Of a stretch of DNA of 64,000 nucleotides, positions 38,799 to 48,155 are shown piece by piece. This DNA comes from an uncultured Sphingomonadaceae bacterium (GTDB lineage: Bacteria > Pseudomonadota > Alphaproteobacteria > Sphingomonadales > Sphingomonadaceae). The stretch lies in the NCBI GenBank assembly GCA_947489315.1, contig CANLCX010000001.1, forward strand, positions 1,181,501-1,245,500, written 5' to 3'. The stretch's first letter is position 1. Each line of letters starts with the position of its first letter. The notes beneath the pieces are model-generated. The model saw only the letters and a list, made by a program, of their open reading frames with translations, made no database searches and had not been told where the DNA came from. The position numbers and the translations under genes were made by a program.

Positions 38799-40055
38799 AT
38801 GAATGCGGAGGCACCAAAACGAGGCAAGCACCTGCTCGATGCGCGCAAGCGCTTCGGGTCAGGGGGCGGATTGTTTGCGCGCCTGACCGCGCCGGGATTT
38901 CACCGGATATTGGACCGGATCGACGCGGGTCTCAATCATGGCACGTTTGAGGGAAAATTGCCCGATGGCACCACCCGCATTGTCGGTGGTCGGGGCGAGG
39001 GACCGATGGCAGAGATTACACTTCACAGCTGGACTGCCTTGCTCCGTCTGGTCAATAGCGGTTCTGTTGGTTGGTATCGCGCCTGGGAATTGGGCGAGTG
39101 GGAGAGTCCGGATTTGGTTCCGGTATTCGATCTGTTTACGCGCAATCGAGCTGGGCTCAAGGACATCGGCCGCGCCGCTGGCATCTTCCGGATGATCGCA
39201 AAATTGCGCCATTCTCGTCGACATAATGACAAGGTGCGCGCGCGGCAGAATATCCAATATCACTATGACCTAGGCAATGACTTTTATCGGCTGTGGCTCG
39301 ACGAAAGCATGAGCTATTCGAGTGCACTTTTTGAAGATACTGCTGGAAAAGCCAAGACGTTGGAAGAGGCGCAGGCCAAAAAAGTTGCCGCCATAGCGAA
39401 TCGATTAGGCACCAAGCCGGGTCAAAAAGTTTTGGAGATCGGATGCGGTTGGGGATATCTGTCTGGAACACTGGCGCGGGAACATGAGCTGGATGTAACC
39501 GGTATCTCTTTGTCGGACGAACAAACCGAATGGGCGCGAGAACATCACGCGGAGGCAAATTTCCTCATCCAGGATTATCGCGATGTCGCGGGTCAATATG
39601 ATGCCATTGCCAGCGTAGAAATGGTCGAAGCAGTTGGTCAAAAATATTGGCCGGATTTCCTGGATTGTGTTTCACGAAATTTGAAACCCGGCGGACGAGC
39701 CGCCATCCAGTATATCAGTATTGCCGACGATATTTTTGAGCAATATGCGGCCAGCGCAGACTTTATTCAGACTTATATATTCCCGGGTGGCATGCTGCTT
39801 TCCGAAAGCCGTTTTCGCGCGCTAGCCGAAGAACGCGGGCTAGCCTGGTCGGATCAACATGATTTTGGCCCAGACTATGCTGAGACATTGCGGCTCTGGC
39901 GCGAACGTTTTGATGCCGTTGTGGAGCAAGGTAAGCTACCGGCCGGCTTTGACGAGCATTTTGTTCGGCTCTGGCGTTACTATCTGACTTATTGTGAAGG
40001 TGGTTTCACTGGTGGCGGCATTAATGTCTCGCAAGTGACTTTGATAAAAAAATAG
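38799..40055 (+). CDS. cfa: Cyclopropane-fatty-acyl-phospholipid synthase
   Basis: Transfers a methylene from SAM to unsaturated acyl chains of membrane phospholipids. The 418-residue protein has an N-terminal lipid-binding domain and the catalytic methyltransferase domain beginning NIQYHYDLGNDFYRLWLDESMSYS, motif I VLEIGCGWGYLSGTLA and the bicarbonate/active-site part SIADDIFEQY. A little longer than the 382-residue E. coli enzyme. It follows the photolyase-SDR genes. Confidence 0.93.
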   Translation: MNAEAPKRGKHLLDARKRFGSGGGLFARLTAPGFHRILDRIDAGLNHGTFEGKLPDGTTRIVGGRGEGPMAEITLHSWTALLRLVNSGSVGWYRAWELGEWESPDLVPVFDLFTRNRAGLKDIGRAAGIFRMIAKLRHSRRHNDKVRARQNIQYHYDLGNDFYRLWLDESMSYSSALFEDTAGKAKTLEEAQAKKVAAIANRLGTKPGQKVLEIGCGWGYLSGTLAREHELDVTGISLSDEQTEWAREHHAEANFLIQDYRDVAGQYDAIASVEMVEAVGQKYWPDFLDCVSRNLKPGGRAAIQYISIADDIFEQYAASADFIQTYIFPGGMLLSESRFRALAEERGLAWSDQHDFGPDYAETLRLWRERFDAVVEQGKLPAGFDEHFVRLWRYYLTYCEGGFTGGGINVSQVTLIKK

Positions 40056-40072
40056 AAAAACAGGAGTGGATC

Positions 40073-41308
40073 ATGGGTTTAGGAAGAAAGCTGACGCTTG
40101 CGATGACGGGCGTTGGTCTGTGTCTGGCATTGCCGGGTTGTGAGAAGGTCAAAGAAGTCGCAGCGGATGCTGCTGGACTGCCGACAGATAAAAATATCCT
40201 GTTCTGGACTGATGATCAGCGCAACAAAGCCTTTCGGATGATGGATACGCTTGTCCCATCGAATACCATTGCTGCCGGCGCGGAAGCAAAGGTTCTGGAG
40301 CAAGGCGAAGCGCTCCCTAAAGAGTTCGAGGTGGACGGTAAGATGCTATCTGTCGATCAATATATGGCTGATCAGCGTACCGCCGGCATTGTGATATTGC
40401 AGGACGGGAAAATCCGGCTCGAAGAATATGGGATGGATTTTGAAAAGGATGATCGCTGGACGTCTTTCTCGGTTGCCAAATCATTGGTCTCCACCATGGT
40501 TGGCGCGGCGATTAAAGACGGTGCGATCAAATCCATCGATGATCCGCTGACAGATTATATTCCTGAGCTTGAAGGCAGCGGATATGATGGGGTTACCGTA
40601 CAGCAACTATTGACCATGACATCAGGCGTTCAATGGAATGAGGATTATGCTGATCCCAAATCCGATGTCGCGCTGTTCAACAGCACCAAGACGGTAGACG
40701 GTGTCGATCCGATCATCGTTTATATGAAGACGCTGAAGAATGAAGCGGAGCCGGGCACGCGCTGGCAATATAATACCGGTGAAACCAATTTAATCGGCGT
40801 GCTGGTGGCAAAGGCGACCGGCAAAACCATTTCCGAATATCTCTCCGAGAAAGTCTGGGCGCCTTATGGCATGTCACAGGATGGGGAGTGGCTGCTAAAC
40901 GAGGGTGGCAAGGAAATTGGCGGTTGCTGTATCTCTGCTACTGTCAGGGACTATGCGCTCTTTGGTCAATTCGCGATGAATGGCGGCATGATTGGGGGCG
41001 AGTCGATCGTCCCTGATGGATGGTTTTCCAAGGCTGGCACGAAACAGGCCGATATTGGCGTTCTAGGCCGCGGCTATGGCTATCAATGGTGGACATTTGA
41101 TGATGGCAGTTTCGCCGGTCAGGGAATTTTCGGGCAGGGGATATTTATTGATCCCGCACGCAAACTGGTGATCGCGAGCAACGGCAATTGGCCCAGCGCT
41201 ACGCCGGATGCGCAGAAAGACCAGCGCATTGCCTTTTTCAATGCGGTCAAAACATATTTGGATTCAGAGAATGGAGGAGCGACGGAAGCTAGCGACGCCG
41301 TTAATTAA
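40073..41308 (+). CDS. Serine beta-lactamase-fold lipoprotein (esterase/hydrolase)
   Basis: A 411-residue penicillin-binding-protein-like hydrolase, probably an esterase or amide hydrolase of the 6-aminohexanoate-dimer hydrolase/class C type rather than a true beta-lactamase. The lipobox LPGC23 predicts membrane anchoring. The active site SxxK is SVAKS in WTSFSVAKSLVSTMVGAAI; WQYNTGETN provides the tyrosine motif. AGGAG lies before ATG 40073. It begins 17 bases after cfa and overlaps the converging SDR by eight bases. Confidence 0.85.
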   Translation: MGLGRKLTLAMTGVGLCLALPGCEKVKEVAADAAGLPTDKNILFWTDDQRNKAFRMMDTLVPSNTIAAGAEAKVLEQGEALPKEFEVDGKMLSVDQYMADQRTAGIVILQDGKIRLEEYGMDFEKDDRWTSFSVAKSLVSTMVGAAIKDGAIKSIDDPLTDYIPELEGSGYDGVTVQQLLTMTSGVQWNEDYADPKSDVALFNSTKTVDGVDPIIVYMKTLKNEAEPGTRWQYNTGETNLIGVLVAKATGKTISEYLSEKVWAPYGMSQDGEWLLNEGGKEIGGCCISATVRDYALFGQFAMNGGMIGGESIVPDGWFSKAGTKQADIGVLGRGYGYQWWTFDDGSFAGQGIFGQGIFIDPARKLVIASNGNWPSATPDAQKDQRIAFFNAVKTYLDSENGGATEASDAVN

Positions 41309-42002
41309 TGTCGAAGCTCTCGCCGGTTTCAAAGTCGCTAGCGAGAATTTCAACCATGCGGTTGGCTACAACTTCTGGTGATTTCACCGACTGTGGATCT
41401 TCGCCAGGATAGGCTCGGGCCCGCATCTCGGTGCGGGTACGGCCCGGGTTGATGATGGCGGTGCGCAATTTACCAAGATTGCGCATCTCTTCGCCATAGC
41501 TGATGACCAGTGTTTCTAGAGCCGCTTTTGATGCGCCATAGGCACCCCAAAAGGGTCGGGGAGACCGGCCAACACTGCTTGTTATGGCCAGCAGGCGCGC
41601 ATCGCTGCTCTTGCGCATCATAGGGTCAAATCCGGCAATTAACGCCTGTTGAGCGATTAGATTGAGGGTCAAAATGCTGTTAAATTCCTTGCCATCAATA
41701 GCTGGAACTGGTGTCAATGTTCCGAGCATAGCGGCATTTAACACCATGATATCCAGCGCGTCCCAACGACCTGAGATAGCTTGGGCAAGTCGGCCGATAC
41801 TGTCGCCATCGGTCAGATCAAGCGGAGCAATGGTCGCGTTTCCACCGGCTTGATGAATGGTCTCTTCAACCGTTTCCAAATCTTTGGCGGTGCGGGCAGT
41901 CAATATGACATGCGCACCCTTCGCGGCCAGAGCAATCGCCGTAGCCGCGCCAATGCCACGGCTTGCGCCGGTGACTAGCGCCAATTGGTTCTCAAAGCTC
42001 AT
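41301..42002 (-). CDS. Short-chain dehydrogenase downstream of purF
   Basis: A 233-residue SDR: cofactor loop TGASRGIGAATAIAL, NAAMLGTLTPV, Ser in LLAITSSVGRSP and YGASKAALETLVISYG with the catalytic Tyr and Lys. The Arg in ILTARTAKDL suggests NADP(H). It starts 14 bases downstream of purF and is likely co-transcribed. ATG 42002 is chosen over TTG 42008. Substrate unknown; nothing ties it to purine synthesis except position. Confidence 0.88.
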   Translation of the reverse strand: MSFENQLALVTGASRGIGAATAIALAAKGAHVILTARTAKDLETVEETIHQAGGNATIAPLDLTDGDSIGRLAQAISGRWDALDIMVLNAAMLGTLTPVPAIDGKEFNSILTLNLIAQQALIAGFDPMMRKSSDARLLAITSSVGRSPRPFWGAYGASKAALETLVISYGEEMRNLGKLRTAIINPGRTRTEMRARAYPGEDPQSVKSPEVVANRMVEILASDFETGESFDIN

Positions 42003-42016
42003 TGGCAAACTCTCAC

Positions 42017-43510
42017 TTATCCAGCTTGTCCGGCCAGTATCGGTGTTTCTTTGGCTGCCACCTTCTCATTCAGCAATGTCAGCTGATCCGGTTGCTGCTC
42101 ACCTTCCTGATCGGTTAGCGATGTGGGATAGGAACCTGTGAAGCAGGCATCGCAATATTGTGGTTGAATATCATGCCGCGCATCTTCTCCAACAGCACGA
42201 TAAAGGCCATCAATCGAGATGAAGGACAAGCTGTCTGCTTGAATATATTCGCACATTTGTTCGACGGATTTCAATGCTGCGAGTAGCTTCTCACGCTTGG
42301 GTGTATTCACTCCGTAGAAACAACTGTGCATCGTCGGCGGGCTAGCGATACGCATATGGACTTCTGCCGCACCCGCTTCGCGCATCATTTGAACGATTTT
42401 CAGGCTGGTCGTGCCGCGTACGATACTGTCATCTATCAGCACAATTTTCTTACCGTTTACCAGCGGCCTGTTGGCATTATGCTTGAGCTTCACACCGAGA
42501 TGGCGGACACCGTCACCTGGTTGAATAAACGTCCGCCCGACATAATGAGAGCGGATAATTCCGAGTTCAAATGGAATGCCTGACTGTTCCGCATAACCAA
42601 TGGCGGCAGGTGTCCCGCTATCAGGAACTGGAATAACATAGTCAGCATTAACAGGGTTTTCGATCGCCAGCTGGGCACCAATTTCTTTGCGCACGCTGTA
42701 AATTGATGATCCATCGACAATAGAATCTGGTCTTGAGAAATAGACATGTTCAAAAATACACGGACGGGCGTTTGATTCCCCAAATGGCCGATGTGAGCGC
42801 ATCTCGCCATTAGAAACGACGATCAACTCTCCGGCTTCGACACTCCGAATATATTCGGCGCCGACGAGATCAAGGGCGACTGTTTCTGATGCGAAGACAT
42901 AAGCATCGCCGATTTTGCCAATAACAAGCGGACGTATCCCCAGTGGATCGCGGCAAGCGATCATGCCGTCTGGCGTCATGCAAATGAGCGAATAGGCACC
43001 TTCTACCTTGCGCAAGGCATCGATAAATTTATCCAGAAGGGTGCGATATTTTGATGTCGCCAGCAAATGGATGATTACCTCAGTATCGCTTGTAGACTGA
43101 AATATTGAACCGTTCTGAACCAACTCATGCCGGAGTTTCAGCGCGTTTGATATGTTGCCGTTATGGGCGATAGCAAAACCGCCGGAAGCGAGGTCTGCTT
43201 CTAGCGGTTGAATGTTTCGCAATGTTCCAGCGCCCGTCGTTGAATAGCGCACATGGCCGCAGGCGTAATCACCGCGCAGCTTATCCATGACTTCCCGGCT
43301 ATCAAAATTGCCTGCCACAGGACCAAGCGCACGGTGGCTGTAAAACTCGCGGCCGTTACGGCAGGTTATTCCTGCCGCTTCCTGTCCGCGATGTTGCAGA
43401 GCATGGAGGCCTAGCGCAACCATCGCCGCCGCGTCTTCTATACCAGCGACACCGAAAACGCCGCATTCTTCACGTAGCTTGTCATCTTCAAACGGGTGGG
43501 TTGTAAGCAT
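42017..43510 (-). CDS. purF: Amidophosphoribosyltransferase
   Basis: PurF makes phosphoribosylamine from PRPP and glutamine, the first step of purine synthesis. From ATG 43510 the protein is 497 residues: a short propeptide ends at the catalytic Cys16 (REECGVFGVAG), which becomes the N-terminal nucleophile of the glutaminase domain after processing. The PRPP-binding loop VLIDDSIVRGTTSLK is clear. The longer frame to 43723 lacks support, since AAGGTG precedes 43510. Confidence 0.95.
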   Translation of the reverse strand: MLTTHPFEDDKLREECGVFGVAGIEDAAAMVALGLHALQHRGQEAAGITCRNGREFYSHRALGPVAGNFDSREVMDKLRGDYACGHVRYSTTGAGTLRNIQPLEADLASGGFAIAHNGNISNALKLRHELVQNGSIFQSTSDTEVIIHLLATSKYRTLLDKFIDALRKVEGAYSLICMTPDGMIACRDPLGIRPLVIGKIGDAYVFASETVALDLVGAEYIRSVEAGELIVVSNGEMRSHRPFGESNARPCIFEHVYFSRPDSIVDGSSIYSVRKEIGAQLAIENPVNADYVIPVPDSGTPAAIGYAEQSGIPFELGIIRSHYVGRTFIQPGDGVRHLGVKLKHNANRPLVNGKKIVLIDDSIVRGTTSLKIVQMMREAGAAEVHMRIASPPTMHSCFYGVNTPKREKLLAALKSVEQMCEYIQADSLSFISIDGLYRAVGEDARHDIQPQYCDACFTGSYPTSLTDQEGEQQPDQLTLLNEKVAAKETPILAGQAG

Positions 43511-43708
43511 ATCGCACCTTGTTTGCTGCCCAAAATATAGACGCCCAAATAGCGCCAGTGGGGAGATGGCAGGGATATAGATTTGATTCCCCGGTTTGTC
43601 TTCCCCCTTGGTAACAAAAACATCATATTTATCTGTTCCGGACGAGCTCAATTGCAGAAAAGCCGGTTTTGCGTTGCACGGCGGGCTTGAGCACCCTAAT
43701 TCAACAGT

Positions 43709-44083
43709 ATGACAAATAGCCAAAAAATTGACCGTGAGACCGGATCGCAGATTAATCCCAAATATGACTCGAACGGTTTGATAGCCGCCGTGGTTACGGA
43801 TGATTCGTCAGGCGATGTTCTGATGGTCGCCTTTATGGATTCTGAGGCTCTTAGAATGACGCTGGAAACTGGTGTTGCTCATTTCTATTCCCGGAGTCGT
43901 CAGGCACTTTGGAAAAAGGGTGAGACTTCGGGTAACATTTTGAATGTTGTCGAGGTCCGTATTGATTGTGACCAAGATGCGTTGTGGGTCAAAGCAAAGC
44001 CAGCCGGACCGACCTGCCATACAGGAGCAACAAGCTGTTTCTATCGCAAAATTGAACATGGTCAATTGGAGCCTATCGGGTGA
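43709..44083 (+). CDS. hisI: Phosphoribosyl-AMP cyclohydrolase
   Basis: HisI opens the adenine ring of phosphoribosyl-AMP in histidine synthesis. The 124-residue protein has [20 protein letters not shown], the [17 protein letters not shown] block and the zinc Cys sites [11 protein letters not shown] and [13 protein letters not shown]. It is monofunctional (no HisE). The 198-base region between it and the divergent purF must hold both promoters. It overlaps the next gene by four bases. Confidence 0.95.
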   Translation: MTNSQKIDRETGSQINPKYDSNGLIAAVVTDDSSGDVLMVAFMDSEALRMTLETGVAHFYSRSRQALWKKGETSGNILNVVEVRIDCDQDALWVKAKPAGPTCHTGATSCFYRKIEHGQLEPIG

Positions 44084-44610
44084 AAAAAATATGTGTGCTG
44101 CTGATCGCGTTTTCGCTGGTATCTTGTGATCAATCTAGCAACGAAACGAGTGATGTTGTCGAGGCCGAGCAGTTATCATCGCTGGAGCAGGCTGCAATAG
44201 AGGCAGGCGTAATTCCTGACGCTAGAAATGTTAGCCTTTCGGGAGCGTTTGAAAGGCGAAGCGACCTCGGTGAGGATCGTTTTTGCGCTGTTGGCAATGA
44301 CGAGGGAGGGTATCAGGTCGGACTGCTCGCTGTGTTTGGCCCCGATAGCAAATGTGAAGGTTTAGGTTCTGCTGAGCGAAATGGCGAAATCGTTCAAATT
44401 ACCTTGGATAGCGAACAAAAATGTAGCTTTAGGGCCAGTTTTGACGGCGTTGCTTTGAAGTTGCCAGGTAATTTGCCGGCGGCTTGTGAAAGCTATTGTA
44501 CGCCACGTGCAGGGTTTGGCGGCGTCAGCTTCAACTTAGTCGGTGAGGGGGATGCAGTGGCGCGATCTACCCGCGGTCGCGAGATAGAAAATTTGTGTCC
44601 CGGCGGTTAA
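44080..44610 (+). CDS. Hypothetical lipoprotein
   Basis: A 176-residue protein starting at GTG 44080 within the hisI stop (GTGA overlap). A lipoprotein signal ends in LVSC16, then a linker. The domain from about residue 45 contains six or more cysteines (for example RFCAVG, SKCEGLG, KCSFRA and ACESYC), probably in disulfides. I do not recognise the family. Coupling to hisI is probably just operon position. Confidence 0.7.
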   Translation: MKKICVLLIAFSLVSCDQSSNETSDVVEAEQLSSLEQAAIEAGVIPDARNVSLSGAFERRSDLGEDRFCAVGNDEGGYQVGLLAVFGPDSKCEGLGSAERNGEIVQITLDSEQKCSFRASFDGVALKLPGNLPAACESYCTPRAGFGGVSFNLVGEGDAVARSTRGREIENLCPGG

Positions 44611-44641
44611 TATTGACGTTTACGTTAGCGTAAGCTACATA
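44611..44641 (+). promoter_or_regulatory. MerR-type operator within a stretched promoter
   Basis: A -35 TTGACG (44613-44618) is followed after 16-17 bases by CTACAT/TACATA. Between them lies the dyad TTACG-TTAG-CGTAA (44620-44633), inside the spacer as MerR regulators require. It directly precedes the MerR gene at 44648, suggesting autoregulation, perhaps with the acyl-CoA dehydrogenase gene in the same transcript. Confidence 0.6.
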
Positions 44642-44647
44642 GAGTGT

Positions 44648-45085
44648 ATGTCGAATCCACTCAATCATGCTGAGATTGATACTCCTGACCTGCAAAATCG
44701 CGAAACCTTTACGATTTCCGATTTATCTGAAGAGTTTGGTGTTACCGCTCGTGCACTTCGTTTCTATGAGGATGAAGGACTGATTGCGCCACATCGCAAA
44801 GGTCTGTCGCGCATCTATACAAAGAGAGACCGGGCTCGTCTTGCCTGGATTATGCGTGCGAAAAATGTTGGTTTTAGTCTGATAGAAATTCGTGAGATGA
44901 TAGATCTATACGACTTAGGCGACGGACGAGTGACGCAAATGAACGTCACGCTCGATAAATGTCAAGAGAAGGTCGATCTTCTCAAAAAGCAACGGAGCGA
45001 CATCGATAGTTCAATCACCGAACTTACGGAATTTATCAAGATTGTGCAGGACGCTGTAACAGCCGCCAAAGCACAACAACATTAG
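44648..45085 (+). CDS. MerR family transcriptional regulator
   Basis: A 145-residue regulator. The winged-helix DNA-binding part ([26 protein letters not shown], then [14 protein letters not shown]-like residues) is followed by a coiled coil (about residues 95-140, [19 protein letters not shown]). No heavy-metal cysteines beyond one Cys. Such MerR proteins sit next to acyl-CoA dehydrogenase genes in alphaproteobacteria and control fatty- or branched-chain acid degradation (LiuR-like), which is the likely role here. Confidence 0.88.
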   Translation: MSNPLNHAEIDTPDLQNRETFTISDLSEEFGVTARALRFYEDEGLIAPHRKGLSRIYTKRDRARLAWIMRAKNVGFSLIEIREMIDLYDLGDGRVTQMNVTLDKCQEKVDLLKKQRSDIDSSITELTEFIKIVQDAVTAAKAQQH

Positions 45086-45094
45086 CGGATAGTC

Positions 45095-45110
45095 TGCCAA
45101 TTTATTGGCA
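45095..45110. promoter_or_regulatory. Inverted repeat between the MerR and acyl-CoA dehydrogenase genes
   Basis: TGCCAAT (45095-45101) and ATTGGCA (45104-45110) form a perfect 7-bp dyad with a TT centre, 30 bases before the dehydrogenase start. It differs from the MerR dyad, so it could be another operator or an RNA hairpin. Confidence 0.35.
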
Positions 45111-45140
45111 ATAATCCAATTTAAGAGAAAGATATAGATA

Positions 45141-46943
45141 ATGCCAAGTTATCAAGCGCCAGTTCGCGACACCCAATTTATAATCAACAATGTTCTAAAC
45201 GTGGAACGCTTTTCCAATTTGCCCGGTTTCGAAAATGCAACGCCGGAAATGATTGATGCCATTTTGACTGAGGGAAGCAAATTTATTGAAAATGTGCTGT
45301 TTCCCCTTAATCAAGTTGGCGACCTGGAAGGTTGTACGCGCCATGAAGATGGGAGCGTAACGACGCCGACCGGCTTTAAGGACGCCTATAAACAATATCG
45401 CGAAGCGGGTTGGGGGACATTGTCCGGGCCAGAAGAATTTGGCGGACAAGGCTTGCCGCACATCGTTTCGATGGCGTTTGAGGAATATATGGCAAGTGGT
45501 AACATGGCCTTTGCAATGTATCCCGGCCTGACCCATGGCGCGATTTCATCCATTCTTGCCAAAGGCAGCGACGAACAGAAAGCCAAGTTCGTACCTAAAA
45601 TGCTGTCGGGTGAATGGACGGGCACCATGAACCTGACCGAACCGCATTGCGGCACCGATCTGGGGCTCATCAGAACCAAGGCTGAGCCGAATACCGACGG
45701 CTCTCATTCTATCACAGGTACGAAGATATTCATCTCGTCCGGTGAACATGACATGGCTGAAAACATAATCCATCTGGTGCTCGCAAAGACGCCAGATGCA
45801 CCAGATAGTGTGAAAGGCATTTCCCTGTTTATCGTTCCCAAAACCATCGTCAATGAAGACGGTTCGCTGGGAGATAGCAATGCGGTTTCCTGTGGTTCGA
45901 TTGAGCATAAAATGGGGATACATGGAAACTCCACATGCGTCATGAACTATGACGGGGCGACCGGTTATCTGGTCGGCGAAGAGAATAAGGGCCTGGCAGC
46001 GATGTTCATCATGATGAACGTAGCGCGGCTAGGTGTTGGTCAACAGGGGCTTGGCATTGCCGAAGTCGCTTATCAAAATGCCGTTCACTATGCCAATGAT
46101 CGCCGTCAAGGTCGGGCGCTGACAGGTCCGGAAGATCTGGAAGAAAAAGCGGACACATTATTTGTACATCCTGATGTTCGCCGGATGTTGCTCGATGCAA
46201 AAGCCTTTACGGAAGGTATGCGCGCTTTGTGCCTGTGGGGCGCTCTGCAAGCTGATCTAATTCATAAAGCGCAGACCGAAGAAGAGCGTCAGTTGGCAGA
46301 CGATCTGCTGTCGCTCCTAACGCCTGTTATCAAAGGCTATGGTACCGATAAAGGCTATGAAATCGCGACAAATGCGCAGCAAGTCTATGGCGGTCATGGT
46401 TATATTGCCGAGTGGGGCATGGAACAATATGTGCGGGATGCGCGTATCGCCATGATCTATGAGGGTACGAACGGTATCCAAGCGATGGACTTGGTTGGCC
46501 GGAAACTGGCGCAAAATGGTGGCCGTGGCGTTCAGGCGCTGTTTGCCGTTATTGCGAAGGAAGTTGAAGAAGCCAAGGCTGATGACAAGCTGAAAGGCTT
46601 CGCTGAGGGTCTCGAAAAAGCCAATGGCGAACTGCAAAAGGCGACCATGTGGTTCATGCAGAACGCGATGGCTAATCCGAACAATGCTGGAGCCGGTGCG
46701 CATCACTATATGCACATCATGGGCATTGTTGCTCTCGGCTTGATGTGGCTGCGGATGGCGAAGGCCGCTTCTGAGGCATTGGCCAATGGTGACGATAATC
46801 CAGCATTTTATGAAACGAAGCTGGTGACCGCCAAATATTTCTCCGAGCGTTTCTTCCCGGATGCAGGTTCTCTGCGGCGCAAGATTGAAGGCGGTAGTGA
46901 AGCGATCATGGCGCTCGAACCTGAAATGTTTGCCGTCGCTTAG
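45141..46943 (+). CDS. Acyl-CoA dehydrogenase with extra C-terminal domain
   Basis: A 600-residue flavoenzyme that introduces a double bond into an acyl-CoA, passing electrons to ETF. The size and C-terminal domain match the DmdC/FadE-like branch. Landmarks: [19 protein letters not shown] (FAD/substrate), GVKIFISSG-like [11 protein letters not shown], and the catalytic-glutamate region [14 protein letters not shown]. The substrate (straight-chain, branched or methylmercaptopropionyl-CoA) cannot be fixed from sequence. The adjacent MerR regulator suggests induction by its substrate class. Confidence 0.9.
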   Translation: MPSYQAPVRDTQFIINNVLNVERFSNLPGFENATPEMIDAILTEGSKFIENVLFPLNQVGDLEGCTRHEDGSVTTPTGFKDAYKQYREAGWGTLSGPEEFGGQGLPHIVSMAFEEYMASGNMAFAMYPGLTHGAISSILAKGSDEQKAKFVPKMLSGEWTGTMNLTEPHCGTDLGLIRTKAEPNTDGSHSITGTKIFISSGEHDMAENIIHLVLAKTPDAPDSVKGISLFIVPKTIVNEDGSLGDSNAVSCGSIEHKMGIHGNSTCVMNYDGATGYLVGEENKGLAAMFIMMNVARLGVGQQGLGIAEVAYQNAVHYANDRRQGRALTGPEDLEEKADTLFVHPDVRRMLLDAKAFTEGMRALCLWGALQADLIHKAQTEEERQLADDLLSLLTPVIKGYGTDKGYEIATNAQQVYGGHGYIAEWGMEQYVRDARIAMIYEGTNGIQAMDLVGRKLAQNGGRGVQALFAVIAKEVEEAKADDKLKGFAEGLEKANGELQKATMWFMQNAMANPNNAGAGAHHYMHIMGIVALGLMWLRMAKAASEALANGDDNPAFYETKLVTAKYFSERFFPDAGSLRRKIEGGSEAIMALEPEMFAVA

Positions 46944-47027
46944 GTCTACTGACGCCTCACGGCAGATAGTGGCTAGGGTGCGATAGTCGCCAAAATCCGC
47001 CGAAAAGTCTCATTTTTAACTCGCTTA

Positions 47028-47058
47028 ACCGCTGCCTTCTTGATTGGAGGGCGGCGGT
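47028..47058 (+). other. 12-bp hairpin in the leader of the calcium-repeat protein
   Basis: ACCGCTGCCTTC (47028-47039) pairs with GAGGGCGGCGGT (47047-47058) over a 7-base loop, with two G-U wobbles on the RNA. It lies 38 bases before the AGGAG of the gene at 47110. With no T-run it is not a clear terminator; a translational or mRNA-stability role is possible. Confidence 0.5.
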
Positions 47059-47109
47059 CGCACATTGCTGTAAACGACAGGGGAATGATCTGCATTAGGA
47101 GTAGATGCT

Positions 47110-47388
47110 ATGCATTCCAAAAAAACTTTAAGCCCGATGCGGAGGATGACTCCCTATCTTGTAACCGTTGGTGTTGGCTTCACCATGGCGACTGGCGCAA
47201 TTGCTGCCCAAGATACCCAGGAAGAACCGATGGAATCGGAAATTCCTGCGCCGACCATTGATACCGATGGCGATGGCACCATGGATGCTTGGGACCGCAG
47301 CGGCGACGGACAACCCGATGCTTGGGATACCGACGGTGACGGCAAGCCGGACCTGCTTGACGATGATGGCGATGGTAAACCCGATTAA
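47110..47388 (+). CDS. Small exported protein with thrombospondin type-3-like calcium repeats
   Basis: A 92-residue protein. A signal peptide (cut near AIAA-QDT) is followed by an acidic linker and three to four DxDGDG-type loops (DTDGDGTMDAWD, RSGDGQPDAWD, DTDGDGKPDLLD and DDDGDGKPD), spaced about 11-13 residues like calcium-binding TSP type-3 or EF-hand-like repeats. The mature protein is only about 55 residues, nearly all repeat. AGGAG lies 8 bases before ATG. It ends 18 bases before a strong terminator. Function unknown. Confidence 0.75.
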   Translation: MHSKKTLSPMRRMTPYLVTVGVGFTMATGAIAAQDTQEEPMESEIPAPTIDTDGDGTMDAWDRSGDGQPDAWDTDGDGKPDLLDDDGDGKPD

Positions 47389-47405
47389 CGCCACATTGTC
47401 TAAAG

Positions 47406-47441
47406 GCGCCGGGCTGGGTCGCACTTGCCCGGCGCTTTTTT
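47406..47441. terminator. Intrinsic terminator after the calcium-repeat gene
   Basis: GCGCCGGGC (47406-47414) and GCCCGGCGC (47427-47435) form a perfect 9-bp stem with a 12-base loop, followed by T6. It ends the gene at 47110. The converging DLH gene's stop lies at 47442. Confidence 0.93.
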
Positions 47442-48155
47442 CTAAAAAAGCTCTTCGAACATGCTGAGCATGGCAGCTTTGCTTTGCTGATCTGCGGATT
47501 TATTATAACCGACGGCATCGAGCGGCTTTCCGTCGCTTGCCGGGTCGGTAAAGCCATGCACCACACCGGTATAAGTATGCATATGACAATCCGCTCCGGC
47601 GAAATCCATTTCCTCGAGAAACGCGCGTACCTGCTTTGGCGGGACCAAGGGATCTGCGCGTCCATGACAGACCAATATCCGGGCTTTGATCGCTCCCCTT
47701 TTGGCGGGCAGAGGCGTCGCCAACAGTCCGTGAAAACTGACGACCAAGGCTAGATCCTCACCGCCGCGTGCCATTTCCAGAACAATCTCGCCGCCCATAC
47801 AATAACCAATTGCTGCAATGCGATGGTTGGCAAGCTTTGAACGTTTCCTCAGCTCATCCAAGGCACAGCGAAAACGTGCGCGATAATTTTCGGGATCCGC
47901 TCTTAGAGCATTGGCCATGGTTGAAGCCATCCGGTGATCGGTTATCTCCCCCTGACCGTAGAGATCGCACACCATTGCCGAATAGCCCTGAGCTGCGAGC
48001 CATCGCGCACGGTCCATCATAATCTTGTTGGGGCCGGCAATAGTCGGAACGATCAATATGCCCGCACGAGGATAACGGCTCGGTTGGGCCATATAGCCTA
48101 CGAGTTCCAGGTCACCATGTTTATAGGTGAAGGTATTGACTTCGATTGAACTCAT
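47442..48155 (-). CDS. Dienelactone hydrolase family protein
   Basis: A 237-residue alpha/beta hydrolase of the DLH family. The nucleophile is the Cys in [14 protein letters not shown]; the Asp ([11 protein letters not shown]) and His (GVVHGFTD) are present. Family members hydrolyse dienelactone in aromatic degradation, but many act on other esters; no other aromatic genes are nearby. Its start overlaps the cysK stop (ATGA 48152-48155), so it is the last gene of MFS-cysK-DLH. Confidence 0.88.
   Translation of the reverse strand: MSSIEVNTFTYKHGDLELVGYMAQPSRYPRAGILIVPTIAGPNKIMMDRARWLAAQGYSAMVCDLYGQGEITDHRMASTMANALRADPENYRARFRCALDELRKRSKLANHRIAAIGYCMGGEIVLEMARGGEDLALVVSFHGLLATPLPAKRGAIKARILVCHGRADPLVPPKQVRAFLEEMDFAGADCHMHTYTGVVHGFTDPASDGKPLDAVGYNKSADQQSKAAMLSMFEELF

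Noticed and set aside
43635-43649. GTTC-N7-GCTC as a LexA box between purF and hisI
   Set aside because: The second half-site has a mismatch in a four-base element and purF/hisI have no known SOS role.
47016-47028. TTAA-N5-TTAA resembling a CtrA site upstream of the calcium-repeat gene
   Set aside because: CtrA sites need a 7-base spacer; here it is five.
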